64,000 nt of DNA. Source: JBHGYD01 sp041920415. Its GTDB lineage: Bacteria; Bacillota; Bacilli; Bacillales; Anoxybacillaceae. Shown here piece after piece: positions 37,672 to 46,066 of this stretch. Under the pieces are notes generated by a model, which was given only the letters and a program-made list of their open reading frames with translations, was not told where the DNA came from and did no database searches. The stretch spans positions 238,670 to 302,669 of the forward strand of contig JBHGYD010000028.1 in the NCBI GenBank assembly GCA_041920415.1. Reading direction: 5' to 3'. Within the stretch, counting starts at the first letter, position 1, and the number at the start of each line of letters is the position of its first letter. The position numbers were made by a program, and so were the translations under genes.

Positions 37672-39633
37672 TTATTCGATTGAGCGCACATATTCCGCGA
37701 TAGCGGCAATTTCCCCGCTAGTTAAAGTTGAAACTTCTTTTGTTTTGTGACGCTGAATCGCTTCTTCAATCGTTTTAGCGCTGCCGTCATGCAAGTAAGG
37801 GGCAGTCGCCCAAACACCGCGCAATGTCGGTGTATCCCACTGTTTCGGCGTGCGCGGATTTGTAAAATGAGCCCGTGCATCCCCGTTAGAAGAATGATCT
37901 TGTGGGTTGGCGGTACCGATATCGTGTAAATAGTTGATATTCGCTGTCGTTAAATTTCCCTTTGCATCGACGGCTTTTGTGCTGTCTGTAAAATATTCTC
38001 CGCCATGGCAGCTTAAACAATTGCCTTTTCCGTTAAACAGCTTTTCTCCTTCTTTTGCTTTGGCGGTTAAACTACCATCTTTATTCCGATACGGACTTTT
38101 CGGTACCGGGAACGAATTCGGATCATCTAAATATGCAAATAACGCATCATACATATGCTGCACTTCCGGTGTTAACGGCTTTCCTGGATCGATATTCATC
38201 ATTCCGCCCATTTCATTTTGTACTGTATGAATATAGTCGGTAAAATCGTCGCGCGAGCCATCCCACATAAATAATCCCGTTTTCGTTGTGACGACGTTGC
38301 TTGGAATATTGCGCGGCCCTTTCGGCGTTAAAAGCGTCAGCCTATTCATATCACCGTCACTGTGACAGGAAGCGCAACTCATCCAATTGTTTCCCGTAAT
38401 GTTTGCCGCAAATTCATCACTATTCGCGCTGTAAAAAATTGTTTTCCCTTCGCGCACTAGCGGCGACAGTGAATCTTTCGCAATTAACGAAATAGTTCCC
38501 TTTATGGCTTTTGCTTTTGCGTATGGACTTTTTCCTCCTGTATCAATTACTGCCATATCGTGACTCATCGCATTATGAACAAATAACGTTTTTCCATCTG
38601 GCGAAATCGCAATGCCTCGCGGATTGTTTCCTTCAATGCGGCGCAAAATTTGTGTTGCATTACCGCCCCTCTTTAAATCGAACACAACTAAATCTTCACT
38701 TCCGGACATGATCGCATACGCTTTGCTTCCATCCGGTTGAAAAGCGATATCATATGGATTGGACACAACAATTGGTTCATTTTTCACATCTAACACATTG
38801 ATTTTCTCAAACAGCTCTTTCCGCTCTTCGACTATCTCTTCGTCTTTCTCTAGATCAATAACGGAAATGGCCGGAAAAACCGTTTCATCAAAATGAATCG
38901 GCGTATCAATATTTGTTAATAAATGCGGCACATAAGCCTTTTTTCCATCCGGAGCAATCACAAACTGCTCAAGCGTGTTCGGAATGCCTTGGCTTTTTTT
39001 GCGGTCTGCTTTATCAGGAGACGGCGCTAATGCGATTTCTTTCAACACCTTATCTTTTTTCGTATCAATGACAGTAATTTTCGCATCTAAATAGTGTGGC
39101 ACATATAATTTTTTCCCGTCCGCCGTAATCGCCACCGTGCGTGGACGATCGCCAATCTGAATCTCCTTCTTCTCTTTTCCTGTTGCTAAATCAAAAACAG
39201 ATAATGTTCCCGAACGATAATTGGCGACATAGAGCGTTTTTCCATCTTGGCTCGTCACCAAACCAAACGGTTCGATCCCTGTTTTTAAATGATCGACGAC
39301 TTTCTTATCCTTAAGGGAAATGATATCAACACGGTCATCATACACGCATGAGACGTATAACCATTGTTCATCCGGACTTAATGCCAGTTGTCTTGGCTCC
39401 TTCCCGACTGGAATTTCTGCTTCCTTCTTTTTCGTCTTAGCATTAAGAATCGTCACTGAATTGACATCAATGTTGGCTATATATAACGTATCTCCTTTTT
39501 TATTAATGGCGATATTATCGCTATGAACAGGATAATGGCGAACGACTTTTTTTTCTGATTCGAACACCGGGCTTGTCTGACATCCTGTTAACCATAGAAG
39601 CAACAATATCCCAATGAATAAATATCGTTTCAT
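37672..39633 (-). CDS. Lipoprotein with beta-propeller and di-heme (MauG/CcP-like) domains
   Basis: A 653-residue lipoprotein (lipobox LTGC, Cys18 from the chosen ATG). Residues about 35-375 form a YVTN-type beta-propeller (LALSPDEQWLYVSCV, GIAISPDGKTLFVHN). The C-terminal part is a di-heme cytochrome c peroxidase/MauG-superfamily domain with two CxxCH sites (CASCHSDG and CLSCHGGEY) and the conserved WDTPTLRGVWATAPYLHDGS. The ATG at 39633 is ten bases after GGGGGAG; another ATG three codons earlier is too close to it. A Fur box lies 30 bases upstream. Its role may be peroxide reduction or oxidative modification of a partner such as the adjacent lipoprotein; this is inference. Confidence 0.87.
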   Translation of the reverse strand: MKRYLFIGILLLLWLTGCQTSPVFESEKKVVRHYPVHSDNIAINKKGDTLYIANIDVNSVTILNAKTKKKEAEIPVGKEPRQLALSPDEQWLYVSCVYDDRVDIISLKDKKVVDHLKTGIEPFGLVTSQDGKTLYVANYRSGTLSVFDLATGKEKKEIQIGDRPRTVAITADGKKLYVPHYLDAKITVIDTKKDKVLKEIALAPSPDKADRKKSQGIPNTLEQFVIAPDGKKAYVPHLLTNIDTPIHFDETVFPAISVIDLEKDEEIVEERKELFEKINVLDVKNEPIVVSNPYDIAFQPDGSKAYAIMSGSEDLVVFDLKRGGNATQILRRIEGNNPRGIAISPDGKTLFVHNAMSHDMAVIDTGGKSPYAKAKAIKGTISLIAKDSLSPLVREGKTIFYSANSDEFAANITGNNWMSCASCHSDGDMNRLTLLTPKGPRNIPSNVVTTKTGLFMWDGSRDDFTDYIHTVQNEMGGMMNIDPGKPLTPEVQHMYDALFAYLDDPNSFPVPKSPYRNKDGSLTAKAKEGEKLFNGKGNCLSCHGGEYFTDSTKAVDAKGNLTTANINYLHDIGTANPQDHSSNGDARAHFTNPRTPKQWDTPTLRGVWATAPYLHDGSAKTIEEAIQRHKTKEVSTLTSGEIAAIAEYVRSIE

Positions 39634-39661
39634 TCTGTTCATGCTCCCCCGTTTTAAAAAA

Positions 39662-39676
39662 TGAAAATCATTATCA
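39662..39676. promoter_or_regulatory. Fur box upstream of the di-heme gene
   Basis: TGAAAAT-C-ATTATCA matches the 7-1-7 Fur operator TGATAAT-N-ATTATCA at 13 of 14 positions. Confidence 0.8.
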
Positions 39677-39689
39677 TTATATAAAGAAA

Positions 39690-39715
39690 AGCGGCAAACC
39701 TCAATGATTGCCGCT
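39690..39715 (-). terminator. Terminator of the large lipoprotein gene
   Basis: AGCGGCAA/TTGCCGCT stem followed on the minus strand by TTTTCTTT, just before the Fur box of the next gene. Confidence 0.8.
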
Positions 39716-39731
39716 CAACTTTCATACCTTT

Positions 39732-41813
39732 TTAATGTTTTTCCTTTACCTCCACGTTTAGTAAAACAGGGGCGATCCCGTATTTTCCATGCCCATTCTG
39801 TATTTGTGGCACGTGGTCACCATCTGTGTTTCCGGATTTATCCCCTTTGATATATACATCGCCAGTATCCCAAAATTCACTTGCTTGCATTCCTTCTTTC
39901 AAGCTCGGACCGTCGATAATTCGGTCATAAAAATCAACATACCGTGAAATAATTGTTTCTCTCTCTAATGCCTTAATCGGTTTATCAGCGTCTGTGTTAT
40001 TTAAATTATTTAACGCCACACGGAACACCCCTGATAGCGCTCCAGCAACAAACGGAGTATATTTCATTTCGTCTTTTCCTGTTTTATAAACATGTAGTTG
40101 TTTGTCCCAAAAATGGTTGTCCATCGCTTCATAAATTGTGCGTGCCGCATCGCGATATTGTTCGTCTTTTGTCGCTAAAAAGGCCGCTGTTAATCCACGT
40201 ATCGCTCCAAGTTGCGCAAGCAAAGTCGGTTCTGACTGCTCCACGCCTTCACCAATGACAAAACCGTTAGCAACAAGTCCGTCTTTTCTCATCAGTTTCG
40301 TCATAATAAAGTCAGCTTGTTTTTTTATCAATTCTAATGCGCGTTTTCCTTCCGCTGTACCGAGTCCTTTTGCATCTTCCCCGCTTGCATATCCAACCGG
40401 AAGACCGTCGATTGCACGTTCAAAAATACGCAATGCTTCCATCGTATAACCCGCTTGGAACGTATCGACGCGCTTCCCTTGTTCATTTCCGTTATTCTCT
40501 TCGACAAAGGCTCCTACTTCTGGATTAAAATGCATCGTATCAATATTTTTAAACACTTGTAATAATACATCACGATTCACAGAATACGGATCGGTAGATA
40601 CAACATCATTGGATGGATTGTTATCAATATTTTCTTTCGCTGCGCTTGGATACGGTGCCCCATCAAATACCGCTAAAAAGGCTGGATTTTGGTTTTTATT
40701 TTCTGGTCGTTGGTCTGTCATGCCGTAAAATTCAGAAGACGGCCAAAGCATAAGCCATTGATCTTGAAGCAAGCTTCGTTTATCTTTCACAATCAATTGT
40801 TTCACATTAGGCGCTAACTTGTTTCCATCCTCGACGACTTGAATTTTATGCGGCAAATAGACGAATCCTTTTGCCGGATCGTATTGGCTTCCAGCTGCTT
40901 TCGTTAGCGTTTGTTGTTTCGCATTGTAAAATAAATGATCGCGTACAAAGTTTAATTTGTTCCAAATCTCTTCAGTCAAAATCATCCCTTGCATTCCATC
41001 GGCGGAACTGACGCCTAAAGCAATATTCTTATCTTTGTCATCGTTCGGTGTCTTTGCTTCCAGCTCTTCATCTTTGTCAACTGTATGAAATCCACCTAAA
41101 AAGTCTCCTGCCCAGAGCGCTTGTTTTAAAAATACTGACCCGTAAGCGGATGGAGTTAATATTTTGTCCATTTTGTCGCGGTTCCAGCGCAGTGATTGAA
41201 AATCAACTTGGTAAACTGGTACATACGTTTTATCATCATTTTCCGCGTATACCCCTGTATCAACTTTTTGAGCATAGTGAGGATCGCCGCTAGCATACTC
41301 AATCATCGTCGGAAACATATTGCGAAAAATCTCCTCACGCGGATAATCGACGTTATCGGCTAACTCATAAAATCGATCAGCTAATGCTTCGTCGTTCGAT
41401 TTATGTACTTTTTTCGCCCACTGTTCGGTTACTGGGCCATGAATTAAATGAAGCCCCAACCCTGATTTTTCCGTAACCTCATACATTCCTTCTTCCGAAT
41501 ATTCGTATGATTCAATGCCAGCCGTATAGTCAAACTTTGTCGGCTTGTCTAATTTTCGAGCATCCAATATGTCTAAATTAAGGCCAAGTCCTTCCACTAG
41601 TGGTTCTCCCGATAGCTCAAATTCCGAATAAGCAAACATATTACCGGCCGTATCAAACGTATAATCCGTCACCGGCACCTCGATATTCGCTGTCGTTCCT
41701 TTTCCTTTTTTATTGTTTCCTGTTGATTCGTGATCAGACGTACAGGCAGAGGTAAGCAACAAGGAAGAGATGAGTGCAGTTGCTGTCATTACCTTCCATG
41801 GTTTCTGTTTCAT
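39732..41813 (-). CDS. Large iron-regulated lipoprotein of unknown family
   Basis: A 693-residue lipoprotein (lipobox TSAC, Cys24). I do not recognise the family. The first half is mixed alpha/beta and rich in aromatic and acidic residues. The second half (about 430-640) looks like repeated alpha-helical hairpins (TFQAGYTMEALRIFERAI, LAQLGAIRGLTAAFLAT, FVAGALSGVFRVALNNL), reminiscent of an alpha/alpha toroid. No cysteine besides the lipid anchor and no CxxCH is evident. The ATG at 41813 follows AGGAGG; a Fur-like box lies 27 bases further up. It is next to the di-heme protein gene and is a plausible partner or substrate of it. Confidence 0.82.
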   Translation of the reverse strand: MKQKPWKVMTATALISSLLLTSACTSDHESTGNNKKGKGTTANIEVPVTDYTFDTAGNMFAYSEFELSGEPLVEGLGLNLDILDARKLDKPTKFDYTAGIESYEYSEEGMYEVTEKSGLGLHLIHGPVTEQWAKKVHKSNDEALADRFYELADNVDYPREEIFRNMFPTMIEYASGDPHYAQKVDTGVYAENDDKTYVPVYQVDFQSLRWNRDKMDKILTPSAYGSVFLKQALWAGDFLGGFHTVDKDEELEAKTPNDDKDKNIALGVSSADGMQGMILTEEIWNKLNFVRDHLFYNAKQQTLTKAAGSQYDPAKGFVYLPHKIQVVEDGNKLAPNVKQLIVKDKRSLLQDQWLMLWPSSEFYGMTDQRPENKNQNPAFLAVFDGAPYPSAAKENIDNNPSNDVVSTDPYSVNRDVLLQVFKNIDTMHFNPEVGAFVEENNGNEQGKRVDTFQAGYTMEALRIFERAIDGLPVGYASGEDAKGLGTAEGKRALELIKKQADFIMTKLMRKDGLVANGFVIGEGVEQSEPTLLAQLGAIRGLTAAFLATKDEQYRDAARTIYEAMDNHFWDKQLHVYKTGKDEMKYTPFVAGALSGVFRVALNNLNNTDADKPIKALERETIISRYVDFYDRIIDGPSLKEGMQASEFWDTGDVYIKGDKSGNTDGDHVPQIQNGHGKYGIAPVLLNVEVKEKH

Positions 41814-41839
41814 ACTGAATCCTCCTATATAATAAAAAA

Positions 41840-41854
41840 CGATTTTCATTCTCA
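41840..41854. promoter_or_regulatory. Fur-like box upstream of the large lipoprotein gene
   Basis: On the minus strand TGAGAAT-G-AAAATCG: left arm 6 of 7, right arm 4 of 7 of the Fur 7-1-7 operator. Confidence 0.6.
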
Positions 41855-41864
41855 TTTATTTATT

Positions 41865-42437
41865 TTAATCAAAATCTCCGCTACACGTAAATAATTTTAT
41901 TTTTGAAACACGATGAGAAGCATTCAAAGAAGATAAGCATTCAACATGTCGTGTACCATTAAGAAGCGAACAAAATTCAATTTTTCTAGGAAGGAAGCCA
42001 AGTTTTTGTTGACATGCTGTTAATACCATTTGTTTATAGTGACGACAAAATGTTTCATCCTCTTCTAACAGGAATTTGCGAATGATCCATTCTCCATTAT
42101 CGATGTACGCCATATCAATATCTACATACGTTTTCATCCGCTTGGATTTACATTTGATTCTTTCAAATAAAAGCAATGGAGAACATTGCTTCTCAAAAAG
42201 CGGGTGTAAAAATTGCAAAAGATGATCCGTTGTTTTGACCAGCACCGTATAATAGTGAAGCGGCGAATCAAATACACTTTGCTTAATATGTTTCCACTGT
42301 TTTTCTACAAGCGTTAAAATAAATGGCACAGAACGTAATGAAGGAGCTGCTTCATAATATTGAATAATGATTTTTTGAATCGCTCTTTCGACAACTTTTT
42401 GCCATTCCTTATGAAGGTAATAGCTTACCGCCCTCAT
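41865..42437 (-). CDS. Unknown 190-residue protein in the iron-regulated cluster
   Basis: A cytoplasmic protein with no signal or membrane helix. Notable features are YVDIDMAYIDNGEWIIRKF in the middle and four or five scattered cysteines (two near CSPLLLFERIKCKS). I do not recognise the family. The ATG at 42437 (MRAVSYYLHKEW) follows GGAGGTACATAAA; a frame start seven codons upstream overlaps this ribosome site. It starts 24 bases after the DUF2325 gene and probably shares its Fur-controlled transcript. Confidence 0.7.
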   Translation of the reverse strand: MRAVSYYLHKEWQKVVERAIQKIIIQYYEAAPSLRSVPFILTLVEKQWKHIKQSVFDSPLHYYTVLVKTTDHLLQFLHPLFEKQCSPLLLFERIKCKSKRMKTYVDIDMAYIDNGEWIIRKFLLEEDETFCRHYKQMVLTACQQKLGFLPRKIEFCSLLNGTRHVECLSSLNASHRVSKIKLFTCSGDFD

Positions 42438-42461
42438 TTTATGTACCTCCACGTGCATTTA

Positions 42462-42758
42462 TTAATTTGCCTTCCTCATTTTCATTTTTTGAATCACGGG
42501 ATGAATCGAACTCCATGAACGTTTGACAAAATAAATCGGCTTTTCTCGGTTTTTCGCTTTTTGCTTAATCACTTTCGCTAAATTATGATTGATATAGTCT
42601 GTCATTACTAAAATCATATCAATATGCTCTGGAATATCTCTTTTCACCATATTTACCTTTCGGCCATCAAGATGAATAATTTCGTTGAATCCTGAATTCA
42701 CTAATTTATCCATAATCGTTCCTAAGTGATCTGCTCCTACCACTAGTAAAGATGACAT
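42462..42758 (-). CDS. DUF2325 protein
   Basis: A 98-residue protein matching DUF2325: a Rossmann-like opening SLLVVGADHLGTI, a central LVMTDYINHNLAKVIKQKAK and a final VKRSWSSIHPVIQ. The family is often encoded near metal and redox genes, but its biochemistry is not known to me. It leads the minus-strand unit of the iron-regulated cluster, with two Fur boxes in the 172-base divergent promoter region. A GGAGGGACATAACG ribosome site precedes the ATG. Confidence 0.85.
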   Translation of the reverse strand: MSSLLVVGADHLGTIMDKLVNSGFNEIIHLDGRKVNMVKRDIPEHIDMILVMTDYINHNLAKVIKQKAKNREKPIYFVKRSWSSIHPVIQKMKMRKAN

Positions 42759-42801
42759 CGTTATGTCCCTCCATCCATTTCATCGTTATCTTTATTCTAA
42801 T

Positions 42802-42816
42802 TGAGAATGATTATCT
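42802..42816. promoter_or_regulatory. Fur box 1 in the DUF2325/DUF1540 divergent region
   Basis: TGAGAAT-G-ATTATCT matches the Fur 7-1-7 operator at 12 of 14 positions; 44 bases before the DUF2325 start. Confidence 0.85.
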
Positions 42817-42829
42817 ATGTCAACGATAA

Positions 42830-42844
42830 TGATAAATATTCTCA
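42830..42844. promoter_or_regulatory. Fur box 2 in the DUF2325/DUF1540 divergent region
   Basis: TGATAAA-T-ATTCTCA matches at 12 of 14 positions, and an overlapping CGATAAT lies three bases upstream. It is 86 bases before the DUF1540 start. Confidence 0.8.
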
Positions 42845-42930
42845 ATAAAATTACTTATTGTTTCCGTTATAACTTTTTTTAAAACACGCAAACTAATGAT
42901 GAATTTCACTTAAAATGGAGGGAATAAAAA

Positions 42931-43092
42931 ATGGCAAAAGATGTCCTTTGTGAAGTGAAAAATTGTCAATATTGGTCTCAAGGAGATAAATGCAGCGCTG
43001 AATCGATTTATGTTGTCAGCCACACCGGAAAAATGGCGTCTGATTCATCAGAAACGGACTGTAAAACATTCATTCCTAGTGCACAAGCGTAA
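42931..43092 (+). CDS. DUF1540 small cysteine-rich protein
   Basis: A 53-residue protein with four cysteines (CEVKNCQYWSQGDKC, then DCKTF), the DUF1540 pattern, which suggests a small metal or iron-sulfur site. A GGAGGGAATAAAAA site precedes the ATG at 42931. It is too short for routine ORF calling but has a clear start, stop and family match. It is divergent from the DUF2325 gene behind the Fur-box pair, so iron limitation should induce it. Confidence 0.85.
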   Translation: MAKDVLCEVKNCQYWSQGDKCSAESIYVVSHTGKMASDSSETDCKTFIPSAQA

Positions 43093-43100
43093 ACTGGCAT

Positions 43101-43127
43101 GATCCTTTGGCAGCTTGCCAAAGGATC
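43101..43127. repeat. Perfect 12-base hairpin between two small genes
   Basis: GATCCTTTGGCA and TGCCAAAGGATC pair perfectly across a 3-base loop, nine bases after the DUF1540 stop. No T-run follows, so it may be an RNA-stabilising hairpin or processing site in the transcript that continues into the next gene. Confidence 0.7.
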
Positions 43128-43159
43128 ACTGTACATAATCGGAAGAGGTGTAACGTGCG

Positions 43160-43351
43160 ATGCTGAAAAAAGACAGCTTAATCAAAGCCTTTAAAGAAGA
43201 AGCGAGACGTTCAAACCAAATGACGTTTCCGATCTGCGTTGATTCATTTACAAACTTGTGGCAATACGAGTTCGGCACGCTAGACGACTTACCGAAAAAA
43301 ATTGAAGATTTAATCGCTCACCGTGCAATTGAATTAGGGTTGATGGAATAA
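43160..43351 (+). CDS. Unknown small protein, 63 residues
   Basis: A 63-residue soluble protein containing one cysteine (MTFPICVDSFTNLWQYEFG) and a helical C-terminus (IEDLIAHRAIELGL). An AGAGGTG element is the nearest ribosome site. It follows the DUF1540 gene and may be cotranscribed with it from the Fur-controlled promoter. Family not recognised. The 180 bases downstream up to menE contain no gene I can support. Confidence 0.6.
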   Translation: MLKKDSLIKAFKEEARRSNQMTFPICVDSFTNLWQYEFGTLDDLPKKIEDLIAHRAIELGLME

Positions 43352-43532
43352 CGAGTAAAACTCAATGGCAACTTTCATCATGAAAACTCAAAAGAGGTCC
43401 TTTATCGATAAGAAGCCCCCTTTACTGTCTATGTATTTATGGATTGTAATTTCAGTTAAGTGCTTTTCGTTTCCAGGCTTGTTACAAATGGAAACAGCAA
43501 TTTCATAGACACATGATACAAAACGATTCTTT

Positions 43533-45017
43533 TTATTTTCGTTTTGTCTCTTCGCTCTTTGGGAGAAGTTCTGCCAATTTACGCCGCAGCAATTTTTTTG
43601 CAGCATTTCGCGGCAACTCTTCCACAAAATAAATCTGTTTCGGCACTTTATATTTTGCAAGCTTTTCTTTGCAAAAATCGCTTAACTCCTCAACTGTTAC
43701 TGTGCAACCCTCTTTCAGTTTCACGAACGCGCAAGGTACTTGTCCCCATTTTTCGTCGGCTATTCCTGTCACTCCCGCTTCTTCCACCGCTTCATGTGAA
43801 AGCAACACTGCCTCGATTTCTGCTGGATAAATGTTTTCCCCACCAGAAATAATTAAATCCGAACGGCGATCGAGCACATAAAGAAATCCTTCTTCATCCA
43901 CATAACCAATATCTCCGGTGTAAAACCAACCATCGCGAATCGCTTGTTTTGTCGCATCCGGGCGATGTAAATATCCTTTTGTGACATTTGGTCCTTTTAC
44001 GACAATTTCTCCTGGCTCATTCGGGCGCGCCATTTCACCGTTATTTTCAATGCGAATTTGCGCTGGGAACAGCGGTTTTCCTGCCGAACCGAGCTTTTTA
44101 AAACTATATTCTGGTGCTAGGGTAACGATTTGGGATGCAGTTTCCGTCATACCATATGTTTGATAGACAGGAATTTCTTTATCGCGACACGCCACTAACA
44201 GCGGTTTCGGCGCTGGCCCTCCACCAAGTAACATGCAGCGAAACGTTCTTGGATACTTACGCTCACCAAGTTCGACAAGCATTTGTTGCAACATTGCGCT
44301 GACAACGGACATAATCGTGATGTTCCCATCCATAATGACATCATTCGCCTTTTTCGCATCAAAATGATTCATAACATAGATGCCCATCCCATAAATAACA
44401 CTTCGCATTAAAATCGAAAGTCCACTAATATGAAAAAATGGGACAGCGGCAAGCCAGCAATCGTTCTCATGCAGTCCTAAATTAAGAACAGATCCTACGG
44501 CGCTCCACCAATGGTTTCCGTATGTTTGCAGCACTCCTTTTGGCTTTCCTGTCGTCCCTGACGTATACATGATGGTCGCAGTATCATCGAAATGATATTC
44601 TTGTTGAAGTGGGCATTCTTGTTCGGGCAACATAGACAGTTCACTCATTGTTACCATTTGAATCGATGCCATCTCTCTAATATGTGTTATCTCATCATCA
44701 ACAAGCCAATACTTCGCACCGCTATCTTCTAGTTGCCATATTAATTCGCTTGGTGTTAACCTTGTATTTTGTAGCAGCACAATCGCACCGATATAGTGAA
44801 GAGCGTGAATCACTTCAATCATATCGATACTATTTTTCATCAATAACGCAACAATATCGCCTTTACGAATTCCTAGGTTGGCCAATTTACGTGCCTTTGT
44901 TACCGCCGCTTCGTGAAGCTCGGCAAACGTTTTGTTACCATGTTCATCTTGAACAGCGATGCGTTCAGGAGTTAAAAACGCACGCTGCATTAACCAGTTC
45001 GGTGTTGAGGTATACAT
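43533..45017 (-). CDS. menE: o-Succinylbenzoate-CoA ligase
   Basis: A 494-residue adenylate-forming ligase that activates o-succinylbenzoate for menaquinone synthesis. Motifs are the phosphate-binding TIMYTSGTTGKPKGV near residue 150, YGMTETASQIV, and the hinge YTGDIGYVDEEGFLYVLDR. The ATG at 45017 (MYTSTPNWL) follows AAAGGAGGAATTTTA; the frame extends 17 codons further without support. It is the last men gene but is separated from menB by a 132-base repeat and a hairpin, which may lower or decouple its expression. Confidence 0.95.
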   Translation of the reverse strand: MYTSTPNWLMQRAFLTPERIAVQDEHGNKTFAELHEAAVTKARKLANLGIRKGDIVALLMKNSIDMIEVIHALHYIGAIVLLQNTRLTPSELIWQLEDSGAKYWLVDDEITHIREMASIQMVTMSELSMLPEQECPLQQEYHFDDTATIMYTSGTTGKPKGVLQTYGNHWWSAVGSVLNLGLHENDCWLAAVPFFHISGLSILMRSVIYGMGIYVMNHFDAKKANDVIMDGNITIMSVVSAMLQQMLVELGERKYPRTFRCMLLGGGPAPKPLLVACRDKEIPVYQTYGMTETASQIVTLAPEYSFKKLGSAGKPLFPAQIRIENNGEMARPNEPGEIVVKGPNVTKGYLHRPDATKQAIRDGWFYTGDIGYVDEEGFLYVLDRRSDLIISGGENIYPAEIEAVLLSHEAVEEAGVTGIADEKWGQVPCAFVKLKEGCTVTVEELSDFCKEKLAKYKVPKQIYFVEELPRNAAKKLLRRKLAELLPKSEETKRK

Positions 45018-45045
45018 TAAAATTCCTCCTTTTTCGATACAAAGA

Positions 45046-45074
45046 AACAGCTTGATGGAAATCATCAAGCTGTT
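45046..45074 (-). terminator. Hairpin ahead of menE (terminator or attenuator)
   Basis: AACAGCTTGATG and CATCAAGCTGTT pair perfectly (12 bases) and are followed on the minus strand by TTTCTTTG, 29 bases before the menE start. Confidence 0.6.
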
Positions 45075-45118
45075 CTTTACAACGTTAAAAAAGTATCAAA
45101 ATATGATCAAGACAGCGT

Positions 45119-45250
45119 CTCCGCTTTTCTTATTGTCTAGCTCGGCTCGCAACGCTTTGCGGAAAATAACCTTCCTCCATCGAAATGCAAGCATTTCTCG
45201 TCGGAAGAACATTTTCCTTCAGCGTTAGACGCTCGCCTCCGCTTTTCTTA
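45119..45250 (-). repeat. Interspersed repeat element between menB and menE
   Basis: A 132-base segment bounded by identical 14-base direct repeats TAAGAAAAGCGGAG (minus strand; 45250-45237 and 45132-45119). The upstream repeat supplies the menB stop codon. The layout (AAGCGGAGGCG, GCGTCTAACG, a terminal GAGCTAGACAATAAGAAAAGC-like end) resembles dispersed intergenic repeats known from Bacillaceae. No coding potential. Confidence 0.7.
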
Positions 45251-46066
45251 CGGAAAACGTGGGAATTGTTTGAAGTCTGGTTTGCGTTTTTCTTTGAATG
45301 CGTCTCTTCCTTCTTTCGCTTCGTCAGTCGTATAGAACAACAAAGTCGCATCTCCAGCTAGCTGCTGAATGCCTGCTAAACCGTCTGAGTCGGCGTTAAA
45401 TGCTGCTTTTAAGAAACGGATGGCAGTTGGACTTTTCTCTAAAATTTCTTCTGCCCATTTGACCGTTTCTTCTTCTAATTGCTCCAATGGTACAACTTTG
45501 TTCACAAGTCCCATTTCCAACGCTTCTTGCGCGTTGTATTGACGGCATAAATACCAAATTTCACGCGCTTTTTTATGCCCAACAATGCGAGCTAAATACC
45601 CGGCACCATATCCGCCATCAAAGCTGCCGACTTTCGGACCTGTTTGTCCAAAAATTGCGTTATCAGCGGCAATGGTTAAATCACAAACAACATGTAAAAC
45701 GTGGCCGCCACCGATCGCGTATCCGGCAACCATCGCAATCACCGGTTTTGGAATAACGCGAATTAAACGCTGTAAGTCTAACACATTTAATCGTGGAATT
45801 TGGTCTTCACCGACATATCCGCCATGACCGCGTACTTTTTGGTCACCGCCAGAGCAAAACGCTTTTCCGCCCGCACCTGTTAAAATAATCACACCGATTT
45901 TTGAGTCATCACGTGCGTATGAAAATGCATCAATTAATTCGTTAACCGTTTTTGGACGAAAGGCATTATGTACTTCCGGACGGTTAATCGTAATTTTTGC
46001 GATACCGTTGTACGTTTCATATAAAATATCTTCGTACTGTCGTTCTGCTACCCATTCAATCGCCAT
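45248..46066 (-). CDS. menB: 1,4-Dihydroxy-2-naphthoyl-CoA synthase
   Basis: A 272-residue crotonase-fold enzyme that closes the naphthoate ring in menaquinone synthesis. Signatures are [19 protein letters not shown] and [18 protein letters not shown] and the [16 protein letters not shown] segment. The ATG at 46066 ([13 protein letters not shown]) has an AAAGGAGG site and overlaps the end of menH by 11 bases. Its stop codon falls in the boundary of a repeat element. Confidence 0.97.
   Translation of the reverse strand: MAIEWVAERQYEDILYETYNGIAKITINRPEVHNAFRPKTVNELIDAFSYARDDSKIGVIILTGAGGKAFCSGGDQKVRGHGGYVGEDQIPRLNVLDLQRLIRVIPKPVIAMVAGYAIGGGHVLHVVCDLTIAADNAIFGQTGPKVGSFDGGYGAGYLARIVGHKKAREIWYLCRQYNAQEALEMGLVNKVVPLEQLEEETVKWAEEILEKSPTAIRFLKAAFNADSDGLAGIQQLAGDATLLFYTTDEAKEGRDAFKEKRKPDFKQFPRFP

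Noticed and set aside
43388..43510. Minus-strand frame with LTEITIHKYIDSKGGFLSIKD downstream of menE
   Set aside because: The stretch is open and protein-like, but it continues out of menE in another frame with no start and no family match.
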